64,000 nt of DNA from Candidatus Gastranaerophilales bacterium (lineage in GTDB: Bacteria; Cyanobacteriota; Vampirovibrionia; Gastranaerophilales; Gastranaerophilaceae). The notes beneath the pieces are model-generated. The model saw only the letters and a program-made list of their open reading frames with translations. It made no database searches and was not told the DNA's origin. Within the stretch, counting starts at the first letter, position 1, and every line of letters begins with the position of its first letter. The stretch covers positions 59,394 through 123,393 of the forward strand of contig CAAGEQ010000030.1 in NCBI GenBank assembly GCA_900768915.1, in the 5' to 3' direction. The translations under genes were made by a program, and so were the position numbers. Below, one piece after another: positions 45,524 to 55,002 of this stretch.

Positions 45524-45802
45524 CTAAATTCTATCGTGCCATACACCACCTTGTCTATCAATTAAAGCATCATAGAATGACCAAAATCTAAAAACACCAG
45601 TCAAACCCAAAATAGCATGAGTAGAATTTTTTTCGAATTTTTGATCATTAATTGCTTGACCAATACCAGGCCAAATAATTAAAGAACATAAAGATGCACC
45701 AACACTTCTACCTGAAACTTTACCATTTCTACCATGAGTACCAGCAATAGCCGGACTTATCAATAATACCGATAAAATAAATAGTAATGCAATCTTTTTC
45801 AT
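45524..45802 (-). CDS. small secreted/membrane TM2-like protein
   Basis: A 92-residue protein. A signal-like segment (KKIALLFILSVLLISPAIA, cleavage before GT) precedes a short basic stretch. A membrane segment with WPGIGQAINDQ follows, then a second hydrophobic part (HAILGLTGVFRFWSFYDALID). The P-G-x-G-Q and terminal F/Y-D-x-x-x-x motif resembles the TM2 domain. A strong AGGAGG ribosome binding site lies 6 nt before the ATG. Function is unknown. Confidence 0.72.
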   Translation of the reverse strand: MKKIALLFILSVLLISPAIAGTHGRNGKVSGRSVGASLCSLIIWPGIGQAINDQKFEKNSTHAILGLTGVFRFWSFYDALIDRQGGVWHDRI

Positions 45803-45820
45803 TTATACCTCCTAATAAAA

Positions 45821-46522
45821 CTATATTCCAACACTTAAACCTGCACAAAGATTAATTGATTGTCCAGTTAAACCTTTTGCCTCTTTAGATATCAAGTATC
45901 TAACCAATTTAGCAACCTCTATAGGTTCTACAAACCTTCTTTGTGGAATACACTCAACAATTTCCTCTTTTGTAAATTCACTGTCATCAATTGATGACAT
46001 TCCTAATTCGGTATCAACCCAACCTGGATTAATGGTATTTACAGTAATATTATACTCTGCAAGTTCAAGTGCTAATGCTTTTGTTAAACCAATCAAACCA
46101 GATTTTGTTGATGAATATAAACTAGCATAAGCCTCACCCATAACCCCAGAAATAGAACCAATATTTACAATACGTCCAAATTTTTGTTCTTTCATGTATG
46201 GAACTGCCGCTGAAATAATTTTCACAGGTGCTATCAAATTAGTTTTATAAATGTGTAAAATTTGTTCTTCAGTCATTGTATCAATTGCACCATAAACATA
46301 CTCACCTGCATTATTTATAATACAATCAAACTGAATATCTTTTACATATTCACATAATTCATCGCAACTACTTGATATATCACAAACTAAATATCCATCA
46401 GCATTAGCATCTGCAAGTAATTGTTTGTTTCTAGCAGTAATATAAACAGAATTATCCTGTTTTAATTCATCAAAAATTGCTCGACCAATACCTCTAGATG
46501 CCCCAGTAACTAATATTTTCAT
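45821..46522 (-). CDS. short-chain dehydrogenase/reductase (FabG-like)
   Basis: A 233-residue Rossmann oxidoreductase. VTGASRGIGRAI (6-17) binds NAD(P), IINNAGEY gives the NNAG motif, IVNIGSISG the catalytic Ser, and YSSTKSGLIGL (about 150) the Y-x-x-x-K pair; NPGWVDTELG follows. It resembles 3-oxoacyl-ACP reductase, but the short N-terminus and lone position (no fab genes nearby) leave the substrate open. It lies 19 nt after secG on the same strand, probably in the same transcript. GAGAG precedes the ATG. Confidence 0.88.
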   Translation of the reverse strand: MKILVTGASRGIGRAIFDELKQDNSVYITARNKQLLADANADGYLVCDISSSCDELCEYVKDIQFDCIINNAGEYVYGAIDTMTEEQILHIYKTNLIAPVKIISAAVPYMKEQKFGRIVNIGSISGVMGEAYASLYSSTKSGLIGLTKALALELAEYNITVNTINPGWVDTELGMSSIDDSEFTKEEIVECIPQRRFVEPIEVAKLVRYLISKEAKGLTGQSINLCAGLSVGI

Positions 46523-46541
46523 AAAGACTCTCTTTAAAGAA

Positions 46542-46766
46542 CTATTTTACTAAACCAAAACCTAATAAAAATACGCATACAACAAATACAACCGTAACGA
46601 TTGCAGTAATTTTATTTAAGTTTTTTTCAGCACCTTTTTGAGATGAAAACATATGAGCAGAACCACCTATGCCTGCAATACCATCACCTTTTGGGGAATG
46701 AATTAGTACTAACACAATTAATAAAATTGCTGATATAATTTGAATAGTCCAAACAAGTCCTAACAT
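46542..46766 (-). CDS. secG: preprotein translocase subunit SecG
   Basis: A 74-residue protein with two membrane helices (about 1-22 and 50-72) and the central loop HSPKGDGIAGIGGSAHMFSSQKGAEKNLNK (read in pieces), the family hallmark. It is part of SecYEG in the inner membrane. Its ATG overlaps the stop codon of the NrtR-like gene (TAATG), so the two are translationally coupled. Confidence 0.93.
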   Translation of the reverse strand: MLGLVWTIQIISAILLIVLVLIHSPKGDGIAGIGGSAHMFSSQKGAEKNLNKITAIVTVVFVVCVFLLGFGLVK

Positions 46767-47446
46767 TATACTTTTTTCTCCTTTTTAATAAAATGAGCAC
46801 GCTTAGAATTTAATTCAATTTTATCAAACGTATATAATCTAGCGGGACGTTTTGATGTTGTCTTAGAAAATTCATCTAATTCACAAAGCCCTTCTGTTTG
46901 AATAACTTTTTTTCTAAAGTTACGTTTATCTAAACTCTTACCCATAATCAACTCGTATGCTCTTTGCATTTCAGTCAAAGTAAACTTTTCATTCAACAAC
47001 TGATATGCAACAGGGCATAATTCTAATCTTTCTCTTGTACGTTTCAAAGAGTATTGAATAATTTCTTTGTGGTCGAATGCTAATGCAGGTAGATTATCAA
47101 CCTTGTGCCAAGCAACATCATCTGCAGTCATTACATTAACATCTTCTGCTCTAATCAACGCAAAATAAGCACAAGTAATAACTCTCGCAACAGGGTGTCT
47201 AAGTGGATCACCAAACGTATACAACTGCTCAAGATAAATATTATCTACATTGGTTTTTTCTTTTAATATACGCATGGCAGCTTCGTCTAAGTTCTCTGAC
47301 ATTCTAACGTAACCACCGGGGATAGCCCATTTACCTTTGAAAGGCTCATTTTCTCTCTTTACAAGCAATACTTGTAAACTATTGTCTTTTAAAGTTAAAA
47401 TAACCGTATCGACAGTTATTTCATGCGTTTTTGTCTCATTAAACAT
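46766..47446 (-). CDS. NrtR-like Nudix-domain transcriptional regulator with degenerate Nudix box
   Basis: A 226-residue protein with an N-terminal Nudix domain and a C-terminal winged helix (about 150-210: FTLTEMQRAYELIMGKSLDKRNFRKKV, in sections). This architecture is that of NrtR, a repressor of NAD metabolism that senses ADP-ribose. The Nudix box (residues about 45-67) reads G-x5-E-x7-R-I-L-K-E-K, where hydrolases have R-E-x-x-E-E. The catalytic Glu pattern is broken, so it is probably a sensor rather than a hydrolase. GAGGT precedes the ATG. The target operon is not in view. Confidence 0.85.
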   Translation of the reverse strand: MFNETKTHEITVDTVILTLKDNSLQVLLVKRENEPFKGKWAIPGGYVRMSENLDEAAMRILKEKTNVDNIYLEQLYTFGDPLRHPVARVITCAYFALIRAEDVNVMTADDVAWHKVDNLPALAFDHKEIIQYSLKRTRERLELCPVAYQLLNEKFTLTEMQRAYELIMGKSLDKRNFRKKVIQTEGLCELDEFSKTTSKRPARLYTFDKIELNSKRAHFIKKEKKV

Positions 47447-47580
47447 AATCTACCTCATGAAGATTATATTATAAACAAGAAAAAAAACATAAATTGTAAC
47501 TTTACTTAAAAAAATATTTATAAACATGCATTTTTTTAGTATCGTAAATAGGTAATAGGATAGTGCGAGGAAATAGAATT

Positions 47581-48954
47581 ATGTACAACGTATCAATTAT
47601 TGGTGGAGGCCCTGCTGGTATTTTTACTGCCTTAGAAATAGTAAAATTAAAACCAGAATGGAAAGTTGTCCTAATCGAAAAAGGACAAAAAATTGAAAAA
47701 CGTAAATGTCCTCTAAGAGAAGGTTCACCAAAATGTGTTAACTGCAAACGTTGTGGATTACTTTGTGGTTGGGGTGGAGCCGGCGCATTTTCTGATGGTA
47801 AATTAACACTAACTCCAGATGTTGGAGGTCATCTAGTTGATTATATGTCAAGGGAAGATGCCGAAAACCTAATTGATTATGCTGACAAATTATATTTAAA
47901 ATATGGTGCAACTGATGAAGTTTTTGGTACTAATATGAAAGTATTCCGAGAACTTGAAAGACAAGCAACTTTAGCAGAATTAAAACTTGTTCATTCACCA
48001 GTAAGACATTTAGGTACAGAAAGAAGCCTTGATGTACTTAAAAATATGCAAGATTATCTAAGTGACAAGATTACTATTTTGAATAACGTAGCAGCTGAAA
48101 AACTAATCGTTGAATGCGAGCAAGTCAAAGGTGTAATATTAGACAATGGTGAAGAAATAAGAGCAGAATATACAATCGTCGCACCAGGTAGAGAAGGTGC
48201 TGATTGGTTAACAAAAGAATTTGCTGACCATAAAATCGGTATGGTTAACAATGCAGTTGATGTTGGAGTTAGGGTTGAACTTCCTGCTCCAGTATTTGAG
48301 CCAATTACAGAAAAACTTTATGAGTCAAAACTTGTTTACTACTCACCAAAATTTGGAGATGAAGTTAGAACATTCTGTATGAATCCTAATGGTGAAGTAG
48401 TACAAGAAAACTATAACGGTATTGCCACTGTAAATGGTCATAGTTATGCAAATATTAAAACAAAAAATACAAACTTCGCTCTTTTGGTAAGTGAAAAATT
48501 TACAGAACCATTTAAAGAACCAATTGCTTATGGTCAACATATTGCAAGTCTTGCTAATATGTTAGCCGGTGGCATTTTAGTTCAGAGATTTGGTGATTTA
48601 CTAGAAGGCAAACGTTCAACACCGGATAGACTTAAATCAAGCATAATTGAACCAACATTACAATGTGCAACACCTGGTGATTTAAGTTTAGTTTTACCAT
48701 ATAGACAATTAACAAGTATTATTGAAATGTTATTTGCACTCGATAAAATTGCTCCTGGCACAGCATCTAGATACACTCTACTTTATGGTGTAGAAGTTAA
48801 ATTTTACTCAGCAAGAGTAAAATTAACAAATGAACTAGAAACAGAGGGTGTTAAAAATTTATTTGCTATCGGTGATGGTGCAGGTGTAACAAGAGGTCTT
48901 ATTCAAGCCTCTGCATCAGGTGTACATGTGGCTAGAACGATTTGCACACGATAA
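47581..48954 (+). CDS. FAD-dependent oxidoreductase, COG2509-like
   Basis: A 457-residue flavoprotein. The Rossmann FAD motif SIIGGGPAGIFTALE opens the protein; the cysteine cluster CPLREGSPKCVNCKRCGLLCGW (about 36-57, in parts) could hold an Fe-S or redox site. GWGGAGAFSDGKL follows and NLFAIGDGAGVTRGLIQASASG ends it, the C-terminal FAD motif. This matches the uncharacterised FAD-dependent dehydrogenases of the COG2509 type. ATG 47581 follows GAGGAA; an in-frame GTG at 47563 would add six residues. The reaction is unknown. Confidence 0.9.
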   Translation: MYNVSIIGGGPAGIFTALEIVKLKPEWKVVLIEKGQKIEKRKCPLREGSPKCVNCKRCGLLCGWGGAGAFSDGKLTLTPDVGGHLVDYMSREDAENLIDYADKLYLKYGATDEVFGTNMKVFRELERQATLAELKLVHSPVRHLGTERSLDVLKNMQDYLSDKITILNNVAAEKLIVECEQVKGVILDNGEEIRAEYTIVAPGREGADWLTKEFADHKIGMVNNAVDVGVRVELPAPVFEPITEKLYESKLVYYSPKFGDEVRTFCMNPNGEVVQENYNGIATVNGHSYANIKTKNTNFALLVSEKFTEPFKEPIAYGQHIASLANMLAGGILVQRFGDLLEGKRSTPDRLKSSIIEPTLQCATPGDLSLVLPYRQLTSIIEMLFALDKIAPGTASRYTLLYGVEVKFYSARVKLTNELETEGVKNLFAIGDGAGVTRGLIQASASGVHVARTICTR

Positions 48955-48969
48955 TTTAAGTGGTACAAT
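48942..48969 (+). promoter_or_regulatory. leaderless promoter of the sensor kinase
   Basis: TTGCAC, 16 nt, TACAAT, then 6 nt to the ATG at 48976. It overlaps the last codons of the FAD gene, so the kinase is probably transcribed independently. Confidence 0.6.
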
Positions 48970-48975
48970 AACATT

Positions 48976-50805
48976 ATGAAAATATTCAACAAAATGTCTG
49001 CACAGAAAAGATTAATTATTCTTGGCATGTTTTTTAGTACAATTCTTATTGCACTAATATCTGCACTTGCTATGTTTAGCATTAATGACAACTTAAATAC
49101 TTGCTACAAATTTTTTGGACAAGTTATTTCAAAATCGTTGGCTATCGAAAGTGTAGAAATAACAAAAGGATTACCAAAAGACACTATTTACAATACATTA
49201 AGAACTCATTCTATTTCAATACTTGAAACAAATGAGGATATGTCTTTCATTGAATTCCGTGACAACAAAACTAATATAATATACACAAGTAAAAATGATA
49301 ATGTATGCCCACAAAGACCTGCTAGAATAAACGTAAGTTCGCCTCTTATAAATTATAGTAACGGAAACCAAACAATTATTGGTTCTGTTTCAATAGGTTT
49401 AACAGGTAGTGTTATTGATGAAGTTGCATCAATGACACGACTATCATTAAGTATTGTATTCTTAATTGCTTGGTTGACTATTGGATTAATCATCATTATG
49501 AACTCAATCATCGCTACAAGAGAACTTAAAACTCTATACGAAGGTGTAAAAAAACTATCTTCTGGTGAATTCGGATACAAATTAAATAGTCATGGTGTAA
49601 GTAGAGAAGTTCGAGAATTATTCAAAGCATTCAACGATATGTCAGAAAGACTTCATTCTTATAACGAAAGTTCTATTGAAAGTTTAATGCTAGAAAAAAA
49701 TAAATTTGAAGCGATTTTGATGAGTATTGCAAATGGTGTAATCGTTTGTGATAGTACAGATACAGTAATGCTTATAAATGACCACGCAAAACAATTGTTA
49801 GATGTAACAGATAAAGATATTGTAAAAACAAATCTAAAACAATACTGCGATACAAACGGTATAGATTCGTTCAAAGAAAAAATTGAAGAATTTAAAAATA
49901 CTCCAATCATTGAAATGACAAATAAACCATTAGAATTCAATATTGAAGTTTCAGATAAAGTGCTTAAAACAGTAATTTCACCAATGTTTTTAAACAGTGG
50001 AGATTATGTTGGATATATAGTAGTTCTTATTGATGTAACAAAAGAAGTTGAAATGGACAGACTACGTTCACAATTTATTTCAAATGTTTCTCACGAATTA
50101 AGGACACCTGTAACCGTTCTTAGAAGTTATAGTGATACTCTTTATACAATGGGAAATGAATTCGACTATGAAACTCAAAAAGAATTCATTGGAATAATGA
50201 ACAAAGAAGTTATTAGACTTCACGATATGGTTAACGATATATTAGATTTTTCACGTTATCAAGCAAAAAACATTAAACTTGAAAAAGAAATGAGAGATAT
50301 TTCAGAACTTATTCAAGAATGTATATCAAGAGCAAATATTTTAGCTGATGAAAAAAAGTTAGAATTTATTGTAATGATAGAACCTAACTTACCACAAATA
50401 CCTATCAATTATGATAGTATAACTCGTGCATTGATGAATCTTTTAACTAATGCTATCAAATATTCACCTAAAAATACAAAAGTAAAAATTAAGGCTGAAA
50501 AAATAAAAGATTATATTGAAATAACAGTAACAGACGAAGGTCCTGGTATTTCTGAAGAAAATCAAAAGAAAGTTTTTGATAGATTTTTCCGAGTAGAAAA
50601 TAGTGCTCACACAGTAAAAGGTACTGGTTTAGGACTTAACCTAGTAAAAGTAACAATTGAAAAACATCATCACGGACAAGTTTTTGTTCATTCAAAATTA
50701 GGTGAAGGTTCGACTTTTGGTTTTAAATTACCACTAGAAGAAAAATTTGAAGAAGATGAAGAATATACTTCTAATTATCAAGCATCAAACACTCAGGATA
50801 AATAA
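48976..50805 (+). CDS. sensor histidine kinase with HAMP and PAS domains
   Basis: A 609-residue membrane kinase. Two membrane helices (about 12-34 and 158-180) bracket an extracytoplasmic sensor. A HAMP linker (about 180-235) and PAS domain (about 245-345) follow. The H-box is FISNVSHELRTP with His373. N-box NLLTNAIKYSPKN, G1 DEGPGISEENQKKVFDRFFR and G2 GTGLGLNLV complete the catalytic domain. The layout is that of PhoR/WalK-type kinases. folC begins immediately after its stop. The nearest OmpR-type regulator is about 11 kb upstream, so pairing is uncertain. Confidence 0.95.
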   Translation: MKIFNKMSAQKRLIILGMFFSTILIALISALAMFSINDNLNTCYKFFGQVISKSLAIESVEITKGLPKDTIYNTLRTHSISILETNEDMSFIEFRDNKTNIIYTSKNDNVCPQRPARINVSSPLINYSNGNQTIIGSVSIGLTGSVIDEVASMTRLSLSIVFLIAWLTIGLIIIMNSIIATRELKTLYEGVKKLSSGEFGYKLNSHGVSREVRELFKAFNDMSERLHSYNESSIESLMLEKNKFEAILMSIANGVIVCDSTDTVMLINDHAKQLLDVTDKDIVKTNLKQYCDTNGIDSFKEKIEEFKNTPIIEMTNKPLEFNIEVSDKVLKTVISPMFLNSGDYVGYIVVLIDVTKEVEMDRLRSQFISNVSHELRTPVTVLRSYSDTLYTMGNEFDYETQKEFIGIMNKEVIRLHDMVNDILDFSRYQAKNIKLEKEMRDISELIQECISRANILADEKKLEFIVMIEPNLPQIPINYDSITRALMNLLTNAIKYSPKNTKVKIKAEKIKDYIEITVTDEGPGISEENQKKVFDRFFRVENSAHTVKGTGLGLNLVKVTIEKHHHGQVFVHSKLGEGSTFGFKLPLEEKFEEDEEYTSNYQASNTQDK

Positions 50806-51984
50806 ATGAATTATAATGACGCAATAAAATTATTAACATCTCAAGGTAAATTTTATATAAACCTTGGTTTGGATAGAATGCAACAAATACTAAACTTATT
50901 AGGAAACCCGCAAGAAGGATTAAAATGTATTCAAGTTGCAGGTACAAATGGTAAAGGCTCCGTCTGTACTATGCTAGACTCAATTCTAAGAACGGCAGGT
51001 TTTAAAACAGGGTTATACACCAGTCCACATATTTTTGAATATACTGAACGAATAAAAATAAGTGGTGTTGATATTTCCAAACAAGATTTTGCAAACTATA
51101 CAAAACAAATAACAATATTGGCTGATAAAAATAATATACATTTAACAGAATTTGAAATTTTAACAACAATAATGTTCAAATATTTTGCAGACAACAATAT
51201 TGACATTGCTATTATTGAAACTGGTCTTGGAGGACGTTTTGATGCAACAAATGTAATCTCATCAAACATTTGTTCAGTTATAACACATATTGATTTAGAC
51301 CATACAGATAGACTTGGTGACACAAAAGAAAAAATCGCTTATGAAAAAGCAGGTATAATAAAAAAAGATTCAATCGTTATCACAAGTGAAGGTTATGAAG
51401 CAATAAAAGATAAGGCTGATGAAATGGGTGCCTTATTTGTTCTTGTACAACCATATATTCCACCAGAATATGCTGAAGCATTATCTTTAAAAGGTAACCA
51501 ACAATATGAAAATTTAGCCCTTGTACTTGCAGTATTAGAATTAAAATATAGAGATTTATCACCTGACACAATTATACAAGGACTTAAAAATGTAAAAAAT
51601 CCTTGTAGATTTCAATATATAAAAAATAGAAATATGATTGTTGATGGAGCACATAATCCTAACTGTTTCAAAGCACTAAGAGAAAATTTAGATACATATT
51701 ATCCAAATACACCGAAACAATATATATTTGGCTGTTTAAATACAAAAGACTATAAATCAATGATAAAATATATTGAACAAGATAATAATCTAGATAAGAT
51801 ATATTTTTATCATTTCAATAATCAAAATTCTTGCGATTATAAAACACTTTCTAAAGTATGTAGCAAGCCCTCTTTTGAACTTAAATCAATCAATGATATA
51901 ACTTTTTCACAAGATGTTTTAACTGTAGTTTGTGGCTCTTTTTATATGATAAATGAACTATTAAATCAAAATGATATAATATAA
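50806..51984 (+). CDS. folC: folylpolyglutamate synthase/dihydrofolate synthase
   Basis: Adds glutamate to folates (392 aa). The P-loop VAGTNGKGSVCTMLDSIL is at about 45, TGLYTSPHIFEYTERIKI follows, then IETGLGGRFDATNV with the Mg-binding acidic residues, HIDLDHTDRLGDTKEKIAYEKAGIIK (in parts) and VDGAHNPN at about 283. The C-terminal half is normal. The ATG abuts the kinase stop codon, so both are translated from one mRNA. It converges on engB with one free nucleotide between stop codons. Confidence 0.95.
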   Translation: MNYNDAIKLLTSQGKFYINLGLDRMQQILNLLGNPQEGLKCIQVAGTNGKGSVCTMLDSILRTAGFKTGLYTSPHIFEYTERIKISGVDISKQDFANYTKQITILADKNNIHLTEFEILTTIMFKYFADNNIDIAIIETGLGGRFDATNVISSNICSVITHIDLDHTDRLGDTKEKIAYEKAGIIKKDSIVITSEGYEAIKDKADEMGALFVLVQPYIPPEYAEALSLKGNQQYENLALVLAVLELKYRDLSPDTIIQGLKNVKNPCRFQYIKNRNMIVDGAHNPNCFKALRENLDTYYPNTPKQYIFGCLNTKDYKSMIKYIEQDNNLDKIYFYHFNNQNSCDYKTLSKVCSKPSFELKSINDITFSQDVLTVVCGSFYMINELLNQNDII

Positions 51985-51985
51985 A

Positions 51986-52573
51986 TTATTCTTCTTCAAC
52001 AGATTCTGTTAAAGAAAATAATGTTTCAAATATTTTTTCATTATAACGAGATTCAACTGCACTAAATGGCAAAACTATTCCACCAAATTGTTTTTTTATT
52101 TTCGACAATACATTCAATGTTTTCGATTTAGGAACATAATCAATCTTTGTCACAATAGTAATAATAGGCAAATCATGGGCAACAACCCATTCTCTCATTT
52201 GTATATCATTTTTTTGTAAATCATGTCTTGCGTCAACTAACTGAATTAAAGAAGTTATTTGTTCTCTATTCAACAAATATTCTTCTAAATTACGTTGCCA
52301 ACGTGCTTGAACATCATGAGATACTTTTGCATAACCATAGCCTGGTAAATCAGCAACTGTAAACTTATCAGAGAAATTAAAAAAATTAATTAACCTTGTT
52401 TTACCAGGGGTATTAGAAGTTTTAGCAAGTTTTCTATTGTTAGATAAAGCATTAATAAAAGATGATTTACCAACATTAGAACGACCTAATAATGGAAACT
52501 CTGGCAACATATAATTTGGACATTGAGATAATTTCTCTGCACTTATTAAAAATGTACCTGTTAAATATTTCAT
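51986..52573 (-). CDS. engB: ribosome-biogenesis GTPase EngB/YsxC
   Basis: A 195-residue circular-free EngB GTPase needed for large-subunit assembly. G1 GRSNVGKSS (about 31), G2/G3 TPGKTRLINFF and ADLPGYGYAKV, G4 TKID and a final SAVE for G5 are all present. Ala/Ile at the G4 x-position is normal for this group. It overlaps the end of the small upstream gene by 4 nt. Confidence 0.95.
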   Translation of the reverse strand: MKYLTGTFLISAEKLSQCPNYMLPEFPLLGRSNVGKSSFINALSNNRKLAKTSNTPGKTRLINFFNFSDKFTVADLPGYGYAKVSHDVQARWQRNLEEYLLNREQITSLIQLVDARHDLQKNDIQMREWVVAHDLPIITIVTKIDYVPKSKTLNVLSKIKKQFGGIVLPFSAVESRYNEKIFETLFSLTESVEEE

Positions 52574-52848
52574 TTCTTAATTTCCAATAAATTTTCTGAT
52601 TTTAGTCCGTTCTTCTTATCAATTAATGCTTGTTTTTTAGCGGCTCTATAAGTAACCATCTTTAATAAATTATAAACTTTTTCATTATTAACAACAGTTA
52701 TCTGAGCCTTATTTTTCATCAAATCAACATTCATTGATTTTTTAGCAAACATGTTTTCAGCTTTTATATGAACAATACTTACCAATCCGTGCTTTAATAT
52801 ACTAATCGGACGTTTCAAGAATAATTCAAATGTTTCAAGAATGTTCAT
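52570..52848 (-). CDS. small basic hypothetical protein upstream of engB
   Basis: A 92-residue basic protein. The N-terminus MNILETFELFLKRPISILKHGLVS is amphipathic, followed by a Lys/Met/Asn-rich middle with no membrane segment. It ends with an engB-overlapping stop. No family is recognised. It could be a ribosome-associated or nucleic-acid-binding small protein by charge, but this is a guess. It lies 37 nt from the TPR gene's end and probably shares that transcript. Confidence 0.6.
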   Translation of the reverse strand: MNILETFELFLKRPISILKHGLVSIVHIKAENMFAKKSMNVDLMKNKAQITVVNNEKVYNLLKMVTYRAAKKQALIDKKNGLKSENLLEIKK

Positions 52849-52885
52849 ATAATACCTAACAAACGTAAATATTAAAATTTGCTAA

Positions 52886-54910
52886 TTATTTATCAAATAC
52901 TTTAGGAGCATAATCAATAGTTGATCCACTATGTCTATTTGATTTTTTATTAGATTTAACTTTATCTTTTTTAGGAGTTCTTTCCTTTTTAACTTTTTCA
53001 GATTTAACTTTTTGAGTTTTAACAGTTGATGTATTATTTACTGGAACAATCTTTTCATCAACCGTTGGAACACTAACAGTTTTTTGTTGTTGTTTCAATT
53101 GTTTTGCTTTTAATTTTGCAGTTTGTCTATCAAGTTTTTTCTTCATATTGTTCAAACGTTTAGTATACTTTGCAACAACTTTTGAATCATTTGATTTTGC
53201 TACTACAATTGAATAACAACTATATGCTGGAGCATATTTACGTTGTCTTTGATTTAAACGTCCCATTAAAATATTTGCATCAACATTATACGGATCTGCT
53301 TTTAATGCTCTATTTAAATATTCTCGTTCAAAAAACATGCTATTTCTTCTTCTAAAATATCTAGCATTTTTAACTTGAGCATTAGCATAAGTTCTAGATT
53401 TATTAATATATGCCAAGTTATTTTGTGCAATAACATTTGAAGAATCATATTTTAATAAATCACCTAAAACAACTGATGCTTCATCAAATTGTTTATTGAA
53501 TGTAAATATTTCACCTAAGAATAACTTATCATCTAAAGTTTTAGCAGCATTTATAGCAGAATCATATTCAACCATTGCTAATTTATAATTACCTAATGCT
53601 GTATAAGCATCACCTTTAACTAAGAAATCATCTAATGTACAACCTTGTTTTTGGACTAATGTATTCAAGTTTTCAACAGAATCTGCTTGTTTATTAATAA
53701 GTGATGATATTTTTGCTTTTGCTAAATATAATTCTAAATCATCAGGATTAGCCTTGATTGCACTATCTAAATATTGATACGCATCTAATAATTTCTTATC
53801 TGAAGAAAAACTTGCTTTATTAGCAGCATTCATAGCCATTCCATAATAAGCAGAAGCCATACCTTTAACTGCTTCAGTTTTCAAATTTGTATTTAATTTT
53901 TCATAATAAGAAATTGCTTCTGAATACTTACCAGTTTCCAAATACATATCAGCAATCTTTAATGAAGTTTGTTCTGAATATGGATTTATTGAAATAATTG
54001 TTTTATAAGCATCAAGTGCCAAATCATAATCTTTTCTTGCTTCATAAATAGATGCTAAATTAGCATAAGGTGCTAAGTTTTCTGGAGTTATTTCAATTGC
54101 TTTTTTATAAGCAGAAATTGCTGCGGCTTCATTACCTTGAAGTCTAAAAGCATCACCTCTTAAATTATAAGCATAACTAGAATACCCTTGCCATGCTAAA
54201 CATTTATTCAAGTATGTCAAACATTTTGCATAATTACCAGCATTACACTCTAATTGTGCTAAATGATAATATGCAGATGCAGAATTAGGATTAATAGCAA
54301 TTGCCTTTTTGAATAAAGATTCAGCCTTTGAACTATTACCTTCTGCTAAATAAACAGTACCCAAATTATCAATCGCAACAGAATAATTAGGTGCTAACTT
54401 TAAAGATTTTTCTATATGACTTTTTGCTGCATCTATATTTCCCTGTTTCAATTCAACAACACCTAATGCATTATATGCTTTATAATTATCAGGTTTTAAT
54501 TGAATAGAATACTTAAACTCTCTTTCTGCAATATCTAACAAAGAATCGACTTTTGTTCTATATGCCATATTAGAAGAGGTTATTCTTTTATAAAAAACAA
54601 CACCTTGTGCAAAGTGTAAATCAGAATTTTTTGGTATAATATTTTTCAATCTATCAATTTGATCTTGTGCTAATTCCAACTTTGTTTGTAATGCCCAAGA
54701 TACAGCAGCCAATGCTTGAACATCATAATTATTTTTATAAACATTCAATGTTTGATAAATCACTTCATCAGCACCACGATAATTTGCTTTTTGAATAGAA
54801 CTATTAATCTGCTCAATATTTTTATCTAAATTAGCAGGGGCACTATAGGTAAATGTACTGTTTAAAGATAGTAACAGTACCAAGGTTGCCAACATAACTT
54901 TTTTGTTCAT
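52886..54910 (-). CDS. exported TPR-repeat protein
   Basis: A 674-residue protein. A signal peptide (MNKKVMLATLVLLLSLNSTFTYS) is followed by more than ten tetratricopeptide repeats (about 80-560) with the usual Y-x-x-A/L-G and A-x-x-x-Y/F-x-x-A spacing (for example YNALGVVELKQGNIDAAKSH, YYHLAQLECNAGNY). The C-terminal 100 residues are Lys/Gln-rich and low complexity (RTPKKDKVKSNKKSN). ATG 54910 is supported by GAGGT 8 nt upstream; a TTG at 54925 would add five residues. It is likely a periplasmic or envelope scaffold; partners are unknown. Confidence 0.85.
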   Translation of the reverse strand: MNKKVMLATLVLLLSLNSTFTYSAPANLDKNIEQINSSIQKANYRGADEVIYQTLNVYKNNYDVQALAAVSWALQTKLELAQDQIDRLKNIIPKNSDLHFAQGVVFYKRITSSNMAYRTKVDSLLDIAEREFKYSIQLKPDNYKAYNALGVVELKQGNIDAAKSHIEKSLKLAPNYSVAIDNLGTVYLAEGNSSKAESLFKKAIAINPNSASAYYHLAQLECNAGNYAKCLTYLNKCLAWQGYSSYAYNLRGDAFRLQGNEAAAISAYKKAIEITPENLAPYANLASIYEARKDYDLALDAYKTIISINPYSEQTSLKIADMYLETGKYSEAISYYEKLNTNLKTEAVKGMASAYYGMAMNAANKASFSSDKKLLDAYQYLDSAIKANPDDLELYLAKAKISSLINKQADSVENLNTLVQKQGCTLDDFLVKGDAYTALGNYKLAMVEYDSAINAAKTLDDKLFLGEIFTFNKQFDEASVVLGDLLKYDSSNVIAQNNLAYINKSRTYANAQVKNARYFRRRNSMFFEREYLNRALKADPYNVDANILMGRLNQRQRKYAPAYSCYSIVVAKSNDSKVVAKYTKRLNNMKKKLDRQTAKLKAKQLKQQQKTVSVPTVDEKIVPVNNTSTVKTQKVKSEKVKKERTPKKDKVKSNKKSNRHSGSTIDYAPKVFDK

Positions 54911-55002
54911 AAATATATACCTCAATACTTTCTACTTAATAGCATACTTTATATTTATTGTATAATATTACTAAACAAATTACAACATGGATTATATTTA
55001 AA

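Noticed and set aside
52000..52300. TKID in EngB as an altered G4 motif
   Set aside because: EngB-family GTPases normally carry T-K-x-D at this place, so it is not unusual.
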